Below are positions 1 through 6,346 of a stretch of 8,175 bases of DNA, piece after piece. The translations under genes were made by a program, and so were the position numbers. Source of the DNA: Caulobacteraceae bacterium. GTDB lineage: Bacteria > Pseudomonadota > Alphaproteobacteria > Caulobacterales > Caulobacteraceae. The notes below the pieces were generated by a model that saw nothing but the letters and a program-made list of their open reading frames with translations, was not told the DNA's origin and did not search any database. Location of the stretch: the NCBI GenBank assembly GCA_947501315.1, contig CANMXH010000099.1, forward strand, positions 1 through 8,175. Direction: 5' to 3'. How positions within the stretch are numbered: position 1 is the first letter of the stretch; every line of letters begins with the position of its first letter.

Positions 1-267
1 TGGCTGCTGCATGAGCCGCAGGACGTCTCGCTGGAAACCGTGCTGCGCGCCGTCAACGGTTGCGCCCACCTCGGCTCCCCGCCGGCCGGGGCCAGGGGCT
101 GTCCGGTCAGCGAACATATCCCGCGTCAGGTGGCCAAGGCCCTGACCGCCGCGGATCAGGCCGCGGGTCAGGCCCTGTCGAAGATCACCATCGCCGACCT
201 GCTGGACCAGGCGCCGGCTTCCCTAGCCGCCTTCGCCCCCCATTCGTCCTGCCCGGCAGCCGCCTGA
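1..267 (+). CDS. Rrf2 family transcriptional regulator, C-terminal part
   Basis: This is the last 88 codons of a gene whose start lies left of the window. The reading opens with WLLHEPQDVSLETVLRAVNG, the wing and linker typical of Rrf2 winged-helix regulators (usual form: GGY.LA.P...I.L..V..A..G). It continues through a Cys-containing loop into a long helix ending in ITIADLLD, which matches the family's dimerisation helix. Rrf2 proteins bind DNA as dimers and often sense iron-sulfur status, nitric oxide or redox through three Cys. Here the loop shows only two Cys, at window residues 21 and 34, with a third at the extreme C-terminus (HSSCPAAA), so a classical three-Cys cluster site is not evident. 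The stop lies one base before the SDR start, suggesting co-transcription and perhaps a regulatory link. The family call is fairly secure; the ligand and targets are unknown. Confidence 0.8.
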   Translation, partial: WLLHEPQDVSLETVLRAVNGCAHLGSPPAGARGCPVSEHIPRQVAKALTAADQAAGQALSKITIADLLDQAPASLAAFAPHSSCPAAA

Positions 268-268
268 G

Positions 269-1081
269 ATGAGCCTGCCGTCACGGCCGCGTCCCGTCGT
301 GCTGATCACCGGTGCCTCGGCCGGCATCGGCGCGGCCCTTGCCCGGGTCTATGCTGCAGAAGGCTGGGACCTGATCCTGACGGCGCGGCGTGAGGCCCCC
401 CTCCGGGCGCTGGCTGACGAACTGGCCCTTTCGGGTGCCGCCTCGACCATCCTGACCGACGACCTTGCCGACCCGGCGGCCCCCCGGCGGCTGTTCGACA
501 CCATCCTGGCAAAGGGCCTGAAGGTCGACGGCCTGATCAACAATGCGGGCTTCAGCCGCACGGCCGGCTTCCTGAACACAGACCCGGCCGCGCACAGGGC
601 GATGATCCAGGTCATGCTGGCCGCGCCGGTCGAACTGGCCCGGCTGTTCGCCCCCGGCATGGTCGAGCGCGGCTTTGGCCGCATCCTCAATGTCGCCTCC
701 CTTGCCGGCCAGATGCCCGCGACCGGCGGCGACACCCTGTACGGTCCGATCAAGAGCTTCCTCATCAAGGCGTCACAGGGGCTGCATCTGGAGCTGCGCG
801 GGACCGGGGTCCATGTCACCGCCCTGTGCCCCGGCTACACCCTGACCGAATTCCACGACGTGAACGGCACCCGCGAACAGGTGTCCACGGCCTATCCCGC
901 CTGGATGTGGCAGACCGCCGATCATGTGGCGCGGGCGGGCTATGAGGCCTGCAAAGCCAACCGGCCGAAGGTCACGCCGGGCGTCATGAACAATCTGCTG
1001 GCCGGTCTGGCCAAACATTTGCCCGACCGGGTGGCACTACGCATGGTCGGTGGGCATGCGAAACGGCTGAAGCGGATCTGA
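269..1081 (+). CDS. SDR family NAD(P)-dependent oxidoreductase (YxxxK type)
   Basis: This 270-residue protein is a cytosolic classical short-chain dehydrogenase/reductase that should use NAD(P)(H) to interconvert a carbonyl and an alcohol. The Rossmann motif TGASAGIG is at residues 14-21, the NNAG motif at 91-94, the catalytic Ser at 144 (NVASLAG) and the YGPIK active-site motif at 158-162. Arg40-Arg41 at the end of the second strand suggests NADP preference (inference). The order and length match the COG0300 (DltE-like) group. One oddity is that the Asn that usually follows the fourth helix (pattern MI.LN...) is Met116 here. The ATG sits one base after the Rrf2 stop with little room for its own Shine-Dalgarno, so translation is probably coupled. 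The last residues are basic (HAKRLKRI). The substrate cannot be told from sequence. Confidence 0.93.
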   Translation: MSLPSRPRPVVLITGASAGIGAALARVYAAEGWDLILTARREAPLRALADELALSGAASTILTDDLADPAAPRRLFDTILAKGLKVDGLINNAGFSRTAGFLNTDPAAHRAMIQVMLAAPVELARLFAPGMVERGFGRILNVASLAGQMPATGGDTLYGPIKSFLIKASQGLHLELRGTGVHVTALCPGYTLTEFHDVNGTREQVSTAYPAWMWQTADHVARAGYEACKANRPKVTPGVMNNLLAGLAKHLPDRVALRMVGGHAKRLKRI

Positions 1082-1102
1082 TCGACTCCCGGGGCCTTGT
1101 CC

Positions 1103-1119
1103 GTCGACGGCCGGTCGAC
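1103..1119. repeat. Short inverted repeat between convergent SDR and MarC-type genes
   Basis: The hexamer GTCGAC occurs at 1103-1108 and again at 1114-1119, separated by five bases. It is self-complementary, so the pair can form a 6-bp hairpin. It lies in the 64-base gap between two convergent stop codons, where a bidirectional terminator would be expected, but no T-run follows on either strand. Treat it as a weak terminator candidate only. Confidence 0.25.
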
Positions 1120-1145
1120 CCGCGCCAGCTCAGCCGACGATGGCT

Positions 1146-1844
1146 CTAGTGCCCGCGGTCCGGATAGGGCGTCGTCGCGATGCTGCTGAACATCCCGGGA
1201 ATGGCTTCCGACAGGCCGGCGAGGATGAACTGGATGGCCAGGGCGCACAGGATCAGGCCCAGAACCCGGACGACAATCGACATGCCGATCTCGCCGAGCA
1301 GCCGGCTGATCGGTCCCGTCAGGGTGAAGCAGATGAAGGTGGCCAGACCGGCGGCAAGAATGGCCGCCACCCCCGCGACCTGACCCGCGGGTCCGACCTT
1401 CTCGGCCTCTCCGGCCTGGATGATGATGGTCGAGATCGCGCCAGGGCCGATCATCAGGGGCATGGCAAAGGGCACGATCAGTCGCTGGAACCGGCGCCGG
1501 GCATAGCCCTGTTCACTCTGGGCATCCTTGATCGCCTCGGGATCGGCAAACATCTTCAGGAAGTCCTCGCGCGTCATGTCGAGGCCCAGGAGCAGCAGCA
1601 GTATGCCGCCCGCGATGCGGAAGGCTGCCAGCGAGATGCCGAAAAATTGCAGCAGCCCCAGGCCGGTGAAAAAGAAGAAGGCGAGAAAGACGACGATGAA
1701 GATGCAGATCAGGCCCGAGACCGAGAGCCTCTGGCGCATCGAGGCACCGGCCGTGGCTGCGGCGAAGATCGGGATGTTGCCGATCGGGTCCACCAGGGCG
1801 AACAGGGCCACGAACAGGTTGACGCCCAGATCGACCGCGTCCAT
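1146..1844 (-). CDS. MarC family integral membrane protein
   Basis: This 232-residue hydrophobic protein has about six predicted membrane segments (roughly residues 7-27, 42-66, 70-88, 120-140, 150-175 and 195-218). It sits in the inner membrane. The N-terminal motif ALVDPIGNIPIF (16-27) and the mid-protein motif PFAMPLMIGPGAIST (125-139) are the two halves of the internal repeat that marks the MarC/UPF0056 family. A charged cytosolic or periplasmic loop lies near 89-121. The family's transport function is unsettled: E. coli MarC was once tied to multiple antibiotic resistance, but this was not upheld. The start is supported by GAGG seven bases upstream of the ATG. The gene converges on the SDR gene and diverges from pyrF, so it appears to be a single-gene unit. 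The family call is firm; the substrate is unknown. Confidence 0.92.
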   Translation of the reverse strand: MDAVDLGVNLFVALFALVDPIGNIPIFAAATAGASMRQRLSVSGLICIFIVVFLAFFFFTGLGLLQFFGISLAAFRIAGGILLLLLGLDMTREDFLKMFADPEAIKDAQSEQGYARRRFQRLIVPFAMPLMIGPGAISTIIIQAGEAEKVGPAGQVAGVAAILAAGLATFICFTLTGPISRLLGEIGMSIVVRVLGLILCALAIQFILAGLSEAIPGMFSSIATTPYPDRGH

Positions 1845-1938
1845 GTGCTGACCTCGCCCTGCAATTCACCCAACCGCGCCCCATCAAGGCTGACGCCCGC
1901 GCGCGCGTCCAGCTTAACGGCTCGAACGGAGCGACGCC
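1845..1938. promoter_or_regulatory. Divergent intergenic region between marC-type gene and pyrF
   Basis: These 94 bases separate two divergent start codons and so must hold promoters or leaders for both genes. Visible signals are GAGG before the minus-strand start and GGAG at 1928-1931, seven bases before the pyrF ATG. A run of five alternating CG dinucleotides at 1898-1907 lies inside a short inverted repeat (GACGC at 1892-1896, GCGTC at 1905-1909). I see no convincing -35/-10 pair. Confidence 0.5.
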
Positions 1939-2664
1939 ATGACCACCGTGCTGACCGATCCCCGCCTCATCGTCGGTCTCGACCTGCCGTCGCTGGACGC
2001 GGCCCGGGCCATGGTCGACCGCCTCGGCGCGACCATCAGCTTCTACAAGATCGGCCTGACCCTGCTGGCCCGGCCCGGCGGCGTGGCCTTCGCCCATGAG
2101 CTGCAGGCCTCGGGCAAGATGGTTTTCCAGGACTGGAAGCTGCATGACATCGGAGCCCAGGTCGAAGGCGCGGCCCGCGCCGTGGCCGAGGGCGGCTGCG
2201 ACCTGCTGACCGTCCACGCCGAGCCGCAGGTGATGCGCGGCGCGGTCAAGGGCCGCGACGCGGCGGGAACGGCCACGAAACTGCTGGCCGTCACTGTCCT
2301 GACCAGCCTCTCGGACGCCGATCTGACCGACATCGGCTATGGCTTTTCGGCCCGCGATCTGGTCGAGCGGCGGGTGCGCCAGGCGCTGGACTGCGGCGTC
2401 GACGGGGTGGTCTCAAGCCCGCTCGAGGCCGCCCGCGTGCGGGAAATCGCCCTGGCGGCAGGCCGGCCCGACTTCCTGATCGTCACCCCGGGCGTCCGGC
2501 CTGAGGGGGCCGACAAGGGCGATCAACAGCGCGTGGCCACGCCGCGCGCGGCGCTGGAAGCCGGCGCGACCCACCTCGTCGTGGCCCGACCGGTGGTGGG
2601 TGCGGACAATCCGCTCATGGCAGCCTCGGCCATCGTCGAATCCATTGACGGGATCGCCCGCTAG
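1939..2664 (+). CDS. pyrF: Orotidine 5'-phosphate decarboxylase
   Basis: This enzyme converts orotidine 5'-phosphate to UMP, the last step of de novo pyrimidine synthesis, as a cytosolic TIM-barrel dimer. The 241 residues match the usual bacterial length. Visible active-site elements are Asp15 (GLDLP), Lys37 (FYKIG), the Asp65-x-Lys67-x-x-Asp70-Ile catalytic array (QDWKLHDI), TVLTS at 119-123, TPGVRP at 183-188 (phosphate loop) and Arg217. Two positions depart from the common consensus. The Thr four residues after Asp70, which normally reaches into the neighbouring subunit's active site, is Gln74, and the GRP phosphate-binding motif reads ARP (216-218). The catalytic Asp-Lys-Asp set is intact, so I expect an active enzyme. 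The start has a good GGAG seven bases upstream. It ends five bases from the stop of the convergent minus-strand gene. Confidence 0.96.
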   Translation: MTTVLTDPRLIVGLDLPSLDAARAMVDRLGATISFYKIGLTLLARPGGVAFAHELQASGKMVFQDWKLHDIGAQVEGAARAVAEGGCDLLTVHAEPQVMRGAVKGRDAAGTATKLLAVTVLTSLSDADLTDIGYGFSARDLVERRVRQALDCGVDGVVSSPLEAARVREIALAAGRPDFLIVTPGVRPEGADKGDQQRVATPRAALEAGATHLVVARPVVGADNPLMAASAIVESIDGIAR

Positions 2665-2669
2665 CGTCG

Positions 2670-3515
2670 TCAGCCGCGCTCGCCGGGCTCCTGGCGGTAT
2701 TCCTGACGCGGCAGGGTCGACGGACGCGGCCGGTGGGGCGGCGGCGAATAGGTTGGCCGTTCCGGCGCGTCATGCCGGGACAGATCAGGCAGATAGGGCG
2801 GCGGATAGGGAGCGTGGTCGTGGCCGGCACCGTGATCGCAGTCACAGTCAGAACGGCCATCGGAAACCCGGCTGCCCCCATAGGCCTCGCCTCCGCCGTA
2901 GGCCGAATCCTGCCGATACTCTTCCCGAGCCCGGTACGCCCCGTAGCGCGCACGGGCGCGTGATTCCCCGTAGGACCCATAGGCTTCATGCGGGTCCGTG
3001 CCGCAGCCTTGGCGTGCGCTATAGCCATAGCGGCCACCCCGGTCGTGGCCCTCGCGACAGACAGGCCCGGCACAGGCCGGTGCCTGCCGGCCGTCACGCC
3101 CGAAACCGCTGACCACATAGCCGAACGGCGCGCTGGCGCAGGCGCGGCCCCCATAGACCTCTTCGTTGTAGACCGCGCCGGCGCCGTAGTAGCCGCCGAC
3201 ATCTCCACCATAGCCGCCGCCGACATAGACGGCGCCGCCACCGTAGCCGTAGCCCCTGATACCGCTGACGTCATAGGGGCGGGCGTTCAGATAGCCGCGC
3301 TCCGATGCTCGGGCGAGGGCGTTGACGTTCACATTGATAGTTCTGTTGTAATCAGGGCCATGAGACGGGGGTAGCGTATACGGTGGGGGTCGATGACCAC
3401 AGCCTCCGACGCAGCCATGTTGGCCACCTCCGCCGCCGCGTCCGTCTCCGGCCAGGACGGGACTCGCCACAAGGATCAGAAGCGCGGCACCGACCGCAGC
3501 GTTCAGGATACGCAT
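2670..3515 (-). CDS. Secreted Gly/Tyr-rich, Cys-bearing protein of unknown function
   Basis: This 281-residue protein is not one I recognise. Residues 1-22 form a clear Sec signal peptide (MRIL start, hydrophobic core AALLILVA, cleavage after PVLA), so the mature protein is periplasmic, outer-membrane or secreted. Next come a Gly run with CVGGC (35-39), a short INVNVNALARAS segment (60-71), and a Gly/Tyr-rich core (85-123) of repeated YGGG-like units. Further on are an Arg/Tyr-rich stretch (186-203), a DCDCDHGAGHDH segment (223-234) and a Pro-rich tail. The eight Cys (35, 39, 126, 148, 153, 171, 224, 226) and clustered His could bind metal or form disulfides (inference). I chose the ATG at 3515 because GGAG lies eight bases upstream and the signal peptide begins there; an in-frame TTG at 3560 would bury the signal behind a basic extension. 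The composition suggests a surface or matrix protein, but function is unknown. Confidence 0.72.
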   Translation of the reverse strand: MRILNAAVGAALLILVASPVLAGDGRGGGGGQHGCVGGCGHRPPPYTLPPSHGPDYNRTINVNVNALARASERGYLNARPYDVSGIRGYGYGGGAVYVGGGYGGDVGGYYGAGAVYNEEVYGGRACASAPFGYVVSGFGRDGRQAPACAGPVCREGHDRGGRYGYSARQGCGTDPHEAYGSYGESRARARYGAYRAREEYRQDSAYGGGEAYGGSRVSDGRSDCDCDHGAGHDHAPYPPPYLPDLSRHDAPERPTYSPPPHRPRPSTLPRQEYRQEPGERG

Positions 3516-3523
3516 CACACGGA

Positions 3524-3527
3524 CTCC
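3524..3527 (-). promoter_or_regulatory. Ribosome binding site deciding the start of the Gly/Tyr-rich protein
   Basis: GGAG on the minus strand lies eight bases before the ATG at 3515. No comparable site precedes the in-frame TTG at 3560. This, with the signal peptide position, favours the shorter form. Confidence 0.65.
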
Positions 3528-3681
3528 AGTTCGGAGCCGCTTTAACCTTTTGGAAACCAACAGGTCCGGGTTTGCACCGGATGGGCGAAAGGCCGCGCGC
3601 CCTTTCCCCCCGAGGCATCCAAATTAACCAGGCTTCCGGATTTTTCCGGGGCAGGAGCCGGGGACGGAAACGGCGGTCGGG
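3528..3681. other. Leader and intergenic region upstream of the Gly/Tyr-rich gene
   Basis: This gap lies between two co-oriented minus-strand genes. It contains the most AT-rich patches nearby (around 3541-3560 and 3617-3646), where a minus-strand promoter is likely. It also holds two small inverted repeats: GAAAGG at 3587-3592 with CCTTTC at 3601-3606, and CCGGA at 3636-3640 with TCCGG at 3645-3649 around a TTTT loop. Either could be a weak terminator or leader hairpin, but neither is followed by a clear U-run on the minus strand. No open reading frame here looks real. Confidence 0.4.
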
Positions 3682-3918
3682 TCAGAAATCAACCGCCAGA
3701 CCCTTTTTCTCCCAGTCCCCGTAACGGGTCGGCTCGGGCCCGGCCGGACCGCCGTGTTCGGGCGGCAGATCGGGCCCGCCCGCTGCCGCCCGGCGATCGG
3801 CGGCCTCCAGCAAGGCACGCCGCGCGTCTTCGCTCAGCGGGCGTTGCGGGGTGGCGTTCGGCACATCGGCATTGAAGGCCGGCGCCGGCGTTTCCTGGGG
3901 GGTGGGATGATCGGTCAC
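3682..3918 (-). CDS. DUF1674 / SDHAF4-like succinate dehydrogenase assembly protein
   Basis: This 78-residue soluble protein ends in EPTRYGDWEKKGLAVDF, the invariant C-terminal signature of the DUF1674 (SDHAF4) family. Eukaryotic SDHAF4 binds the flavinylated SDHA subunit and helps it join succinate dehydrogenase; the bacterial members are presumed to act similarly (inference). The N-terminal half is Pro/Ala-rich and probably disordered (residues 1-27). A short helix (SEDARRALLEAADRRAAA, 29-46) precedes the conserved tail. The likely start is the GTG at 3918, with GGGA five bases upstream; the frame stays open far upstream but there it is only antisense to htpX. It diverges from htpX with 87 bases between starts, an arrangement I recall from alphaproteobacteria. 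The identity is strong from the tail; the exact start is less certain. Confidence 0.87.
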   Translation of the reverse strand: MTDHPTPQETPAPAFNADVPNATPQRPLSEDARRALLEAADRRAAAGGPDLPPEHGGPAGPEPTRYGDWEKKGLAVDF

Positions 3919-4005
3919 AGCAGTCCCGGCTTGAGCCTTGGCATTGATCCTCTCACATGGTGATTGCGCCGGCCCGGCACCAGCGGCGACCAAACATTTC
4001 GGATC
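3919..4005. promoter_or_regulatory. Divergent promoter region between DUF1674 gene and htpX
   Basis: Eighty-seven bases separate the GTG at 3918 (minus) and the ATG at 4006 (plus), so both transcripts must start here or inside the opposing gene. No consensus -35/-10 pair is obvious. The htpX side lacks a well-spaced Shine-Dalgarno: the only GGA is two bases from the ATG. This suggests weak or leaderless-type initiation. Confidence 0.45.
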
Positions 4006-4974
4006 ATGAATCACCTCAAGACCTTCGCCCTGCTCGCGGCCCTGACCGCCCTGTTCGTCGGCCTCGGCTACCTGCTGGGCGGTCCGGCGGGCATGCTGAT
4101 CGCTCTCGTGGTCGCCGGCGGGATGAATCTGTTCAGCTACTGGAACGCCGACAAGATCGTCCTCAAGATGTACCGGGCCCAGCCGGTCGACGAACAGCAT
4201 CCCAATGCCGTGGTCCGGACCTATGTCGCCGATGTGGTTCAGATGGCGCGCGACGCAGGCCTGCCGCGGCCCGTCATCGCCATCATTCCCAATGACCAGC
4301 CCAATGCCTTCGCCACAGGGCGCGATCCGGCCAATGCCGCCGTCTGCGCCACCACCGGCCTGCTGGACATGCTGACCCGCGAGGAAATCCGCGGCGTCAT
4401 GGCGCATGAACTGGCCCATGTGAAGAACCGCGACACCCTTACCATGACGGTCACCGCCACGGTCGCGGGAGCGATCGCCGCCCTGGCCAATTTCGCGATG
4501 TTTTTCGGTGGCGGCGACGACCGCGAGCGCCCCGGCGGGATCATCGGAACCCTGGCCCTGATGATCCTCGCGCCCATGGCCGCAGGGCTGGTTCAAATGG
4601 CCATCAGCCGCGGCCGTGAGTATGAGGCCGACCGCGTCGGAGCCGAGATCGCCGGCGACCCGCAGGCGCTCGCCTCGGCCCTTCAGAAGATCGACAGCCA
4701 CGCGCGCCGGATCGTCAATACGACCGCAGAGCGCAATCCGGCCTCGGGGCAGCTGTTCATCATCAACCCGCTGGCGGGTCGGGGGGCCGACAATCTGTTC
4801 TCGACCCATCCGGCGACGGGCAACCGGGTAAAGGCCCTCATGGAGCTGGGCCTGAAGGTGGGCGCCGCGCCGCGCCGTGCATCCGTCGCCGAAGCCCCGA
4901 ACGGGCCCGTCTCGACCAGTGTGCCGACCACGCCCGTCTCCGCGCCACCGCGGACTTCGGGGCCGTGGGGCTGA
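4006..4974 (+). CDS. htpX: Membrane zinc metalloprotease HtpX (M48B)
   Basis: HtpX is an inner-membrane heat-shock protease whose catalytic site faces the cytosol and which, with FtsH, clears misfolded membrane proteins. This copy has 322 residues. The N-terminus MNHLKTF followed by two membrane segments (about 6-24 and 27-46) is typical. HELAH at 134-138 gives the two His ligands and catalytic Glu135, and REYEAD at 204-209 supplies the likely third zinc ligand, Glu205. Two further hydrophobic stretches lie near 149-167 and 179-200. FSTHPATGNRVKAL near residue 270 is the usual conserved end of the domain. A Pro/Thr/Ser-rich tail of about 30 residues follows, longer than in E. coli HtpX (293 residues). 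The ATG at 4006 is chosen because the family N-terminus begins there, although an in-frame TTG exists at 3964. Confidence 0.95.
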   Translation: MNHLKTFALLAALTALFVGLGYLLGGPAGMLIALVVAGGMNLFSYWNADKIVLKMYRAQPVDEQHPNAVVRTYVADVVQMARDAGLPRPVIAIIPNDQPNAFATGRDPANAAVCATTGLLDMLTREEIRGVMAHELAHVKNRDTLTMTVTATVAGAIAALANFAMFFGGGDDRERPGGIIGTLALMILAPMAAGLVQMAISRGREYEADRVGAEIAGDPQALASALQKIDSHARRIVNTTAERNPASGQLFIINPLAGRGADNLFSTHPATGNRVKALMELGLKVGAAPRRASVAEAPNGPVSTSVPTTPVSAPPRTSGPWG

Positions 4975-4999
4975 TCCACGCGCATTCCGGCCCTTGCAT

Positions 5000-5053
5000 C
5001 GCGGGGCGTCTGGTCCTTTAAGCGCGCGCACACGCTCCAAACGCCGCCCCGCG
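5000..5053. repeat. Nine-base inverted repeat in the htpX-argG gap
   Basis: CGCGGGGCG at 5000-5008 is the exact reverse complement of CGCCCCGCG at 5045-5053. A smaller pair (AGCG at 5021-5024, CGCT at 5033-5036) is nested inside. The structure lies in the 97-base gap before argG and could fold in its leader RNA or end the htpX transcript. No T-run follows, and GC-only repeats of this size arise easily by chance in such DNA. Confidence 0.3.
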
Positions 5054-5071
5054 TTCGCCACAGGATCCGCC

Positions 5072-6304
5072 ATGACCCAGACCGCCCCCCGGAAGGTCGT
5101 CCTCGCCTATTCCGGCGGTCTGGACACCTCGATCATCCTGAAATGGCTGCAGACCGAATACGGCGCGGAGGTCGTGACCTTCACCGCCGACCTTGGCCAG
5201 GGCGAGGAGCTGGCACCCGCGCGCGAAAAGGCGCTGAAGCTGGGCATCAAGGAAGAGAACATCTTCATCGACGACCTGCGCGAGGAGTTTGTGCGGGACT
5301 ACGTCTTCCCGATGTTCCGCGCCAACGCCCTGTATGAGGGCCAGTATCTGCTCGGCACCTCGATCGCGCGGCCGCTGATCGCCAAACGCCAGATCGAGAT
5401 CGCCCGCATGGTCGGCGCCGACGCCGTCTGTCACGGCGCGACCGGCAAGGGCAATGACCAGGTCCGGTTCGAGCTCGGCTATTATGCGCTGGAGCCCGAC
5501 ATCCGCGTCATCGCCCCCTGGCGCGAGTGGGAATTCAAGAGCCGTGAACACCTGCTGGACTTCGCCGAGAAGCACCAGATCCCGATCGCCCGGGACAAGC
5601 GCGGCGAGGCCCCGTTCAGCGTGGACGCCAACCTTCTGCACTCGTCCAGCGAGGGCAAGGTGCTGGAGGATCCGTCGGTGGAGGCCCCCGAGTTCGTGCA
5701 TCAGCGCACCCTTTCGCCGGAGGACGCGCCCGATGTGGCGACGGTCATCACCATCGGCTTCGAAAAGGGCGATCCGGTCTCGATCGACGGCGAACACCTG
5801 TCCCCCGCTCAACTGTTGACGAAATTGAACCAGCTGGGACACGACAACGGCATCGGCCGCCTCGACCTGGTCGAGAACCGCTTCGTCGGCATGAAGTCAC
5901 GCGGCGTTTATGAGACTCCGGGCGGGACCATCCTTCTGGCCGCCCACCGTGGCATCGAGTCCATAACCCTGGACGGCGGTGCCATGCATCTGAAGGACGA
6001 GCTGGCGGTCAAATACGCCCATCTGATCTACAACGGCTTCTGGTTCTCGCCCGAGCGCGAGATGCTCCAGGCGGCCATCGATCATTCGCAGGCGAAGGTG
6101 ACCGGCACCGTGCGGGTCAAGCTCTACAAGGGCAATGCCACCGTTATCGGCCGTGAGAGCAGCGAGAGCCTGTACGACCAGGAACTGGTCACCTTCGAGG
6201 ATGGTGCCGTCGCCTATGACCAGAAGGACGCGGCCGGCTTCATCAAGCTGAACGCCCTGCGCCTGCGCGTCCTGGGCAAGCGGGACGCGCGCGACAGACG
6301 CTAG
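5072..6304 (+). CDS. argG: Argininosuccinate synthase
   Basis: ArgG joins citrulline and aspartate with ATP to make argininosuccinate, the penultimate step of arginine synthesis, in the cytosol as a tetramer. The 410 residues match the usual bacterial length for this class. The PP-loop AYSGGLDTS (12-20) binds ATP pyrophosphate. LLGTSIARPLIAK (93-105) and HGATGKGNDQVRFE (121-134) form the citrulline/aspartate site. SVDANLLHSSSEGKVLEDP near residues 185-205 and SRGVYETPGG near 275 are also conserved family blocks. The ATG at 5072 has AGGA six bases upstream and places the PP-loop at the expected distance; the frame is open further upstream, but only as overlap with htpX. It is probably a single-gene unit ending at the hairpin near 6347-6378. 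I saw no clear ArgR-type operator. Confidence 0.98.
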   Translation: MTQTAPRKVVLAYSGGLDTSIILKWLQTEYGAEVVTFTADLGQGEELAPAREKALKLGIKEENIFIDDLREEFVRDYVFPMFRANALYEGQYLLGTSIARPLIAKRQIEIARMVGADAVCHGATGKGNDQVRFELGYYALEPDIRVIAPWREWEFKSREHLLDFAEKHQIPIARDKRGEAPFSVDANLLHSSSEGKVLEDPSVEAPEFVHQRTLSPEDAPDVATVITIGFEKGDPVSIDGEHLSPAQLLTKLNQLGHDNGIGRLDLVENRFVGMKSRGVYETPGGTILLAAHRGIESITLDGGAMHLKDELAVKYAHLIYNGFWFSPEREMLQAAIDHSQAKVTGTVRVKLYKGNATVIGRESSESLYDQELVTFEDGAVAYDQKDAAGFIKLNALRLRVLGKRDARDRR

Positions 6305-6314
6305 AATCCCGGCC

Positions 6315-6334
6315 ACCTCGCGCTTTCGCGGGGT
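6315..6334 (+). other. Hairpin just after argG
   Basis: Bases 6315-6322 pair with 6327-6334 to give an 8-bp stem (one G-U pair) closed by a CTTT loop, 11 bases after the argG stop. No T-run follows, so it may protect the mRNA end rather than terminate transcription. Confidence 0.45.
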
Positions 6335-6346
6335 CAGCCCCACCCT

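Noticed and set aside
1140..2099. 319-codon plus-strand open frame across the marC-type gene and into pyrF
   Set aside because: It is antisense to a convincing six-helix MarC protein and overlaps pyrF in another frame. Its translation is Gln/Asp/Gly-rich with no domain, a typical high-GC shadow frame.
2988..3374. Plus-strand 128-codon frame opposite the Gly/Tyr-rich gene, Ala-rich with a signal-like start
   Set aside because: It has no Shine-Dalgarno. The minus-strand frame has a well-placed ribosome binding site and a signal peptide. The Ala/Val richness is the complement of Gly/Tyr/Arg codons. I am fairly, not completely, sure.
3636..3649. Hairpin CCGGA-TTTT-TCCGG as terminator of the DUF1674 gene
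   Set aside because: The stem is only five pairs and no U-run follows on the minus strand; it is mentioned within the gap entry only.
3919..5073. Upstream extension of the DUF1674 frame (minus strand, 463 codons in total)
   Set aside because: Everything upstream of the GTG at 3918 is antisense to htpX and has no recognisable domain; only the last 78 codons look like a protein.
5018..5842. 274-codon minus-strand open frame antisense to argG
   Set aside because: argG is unmistakable on the plus strand. The antisense translation has no family features and arises from third-position GC bias.
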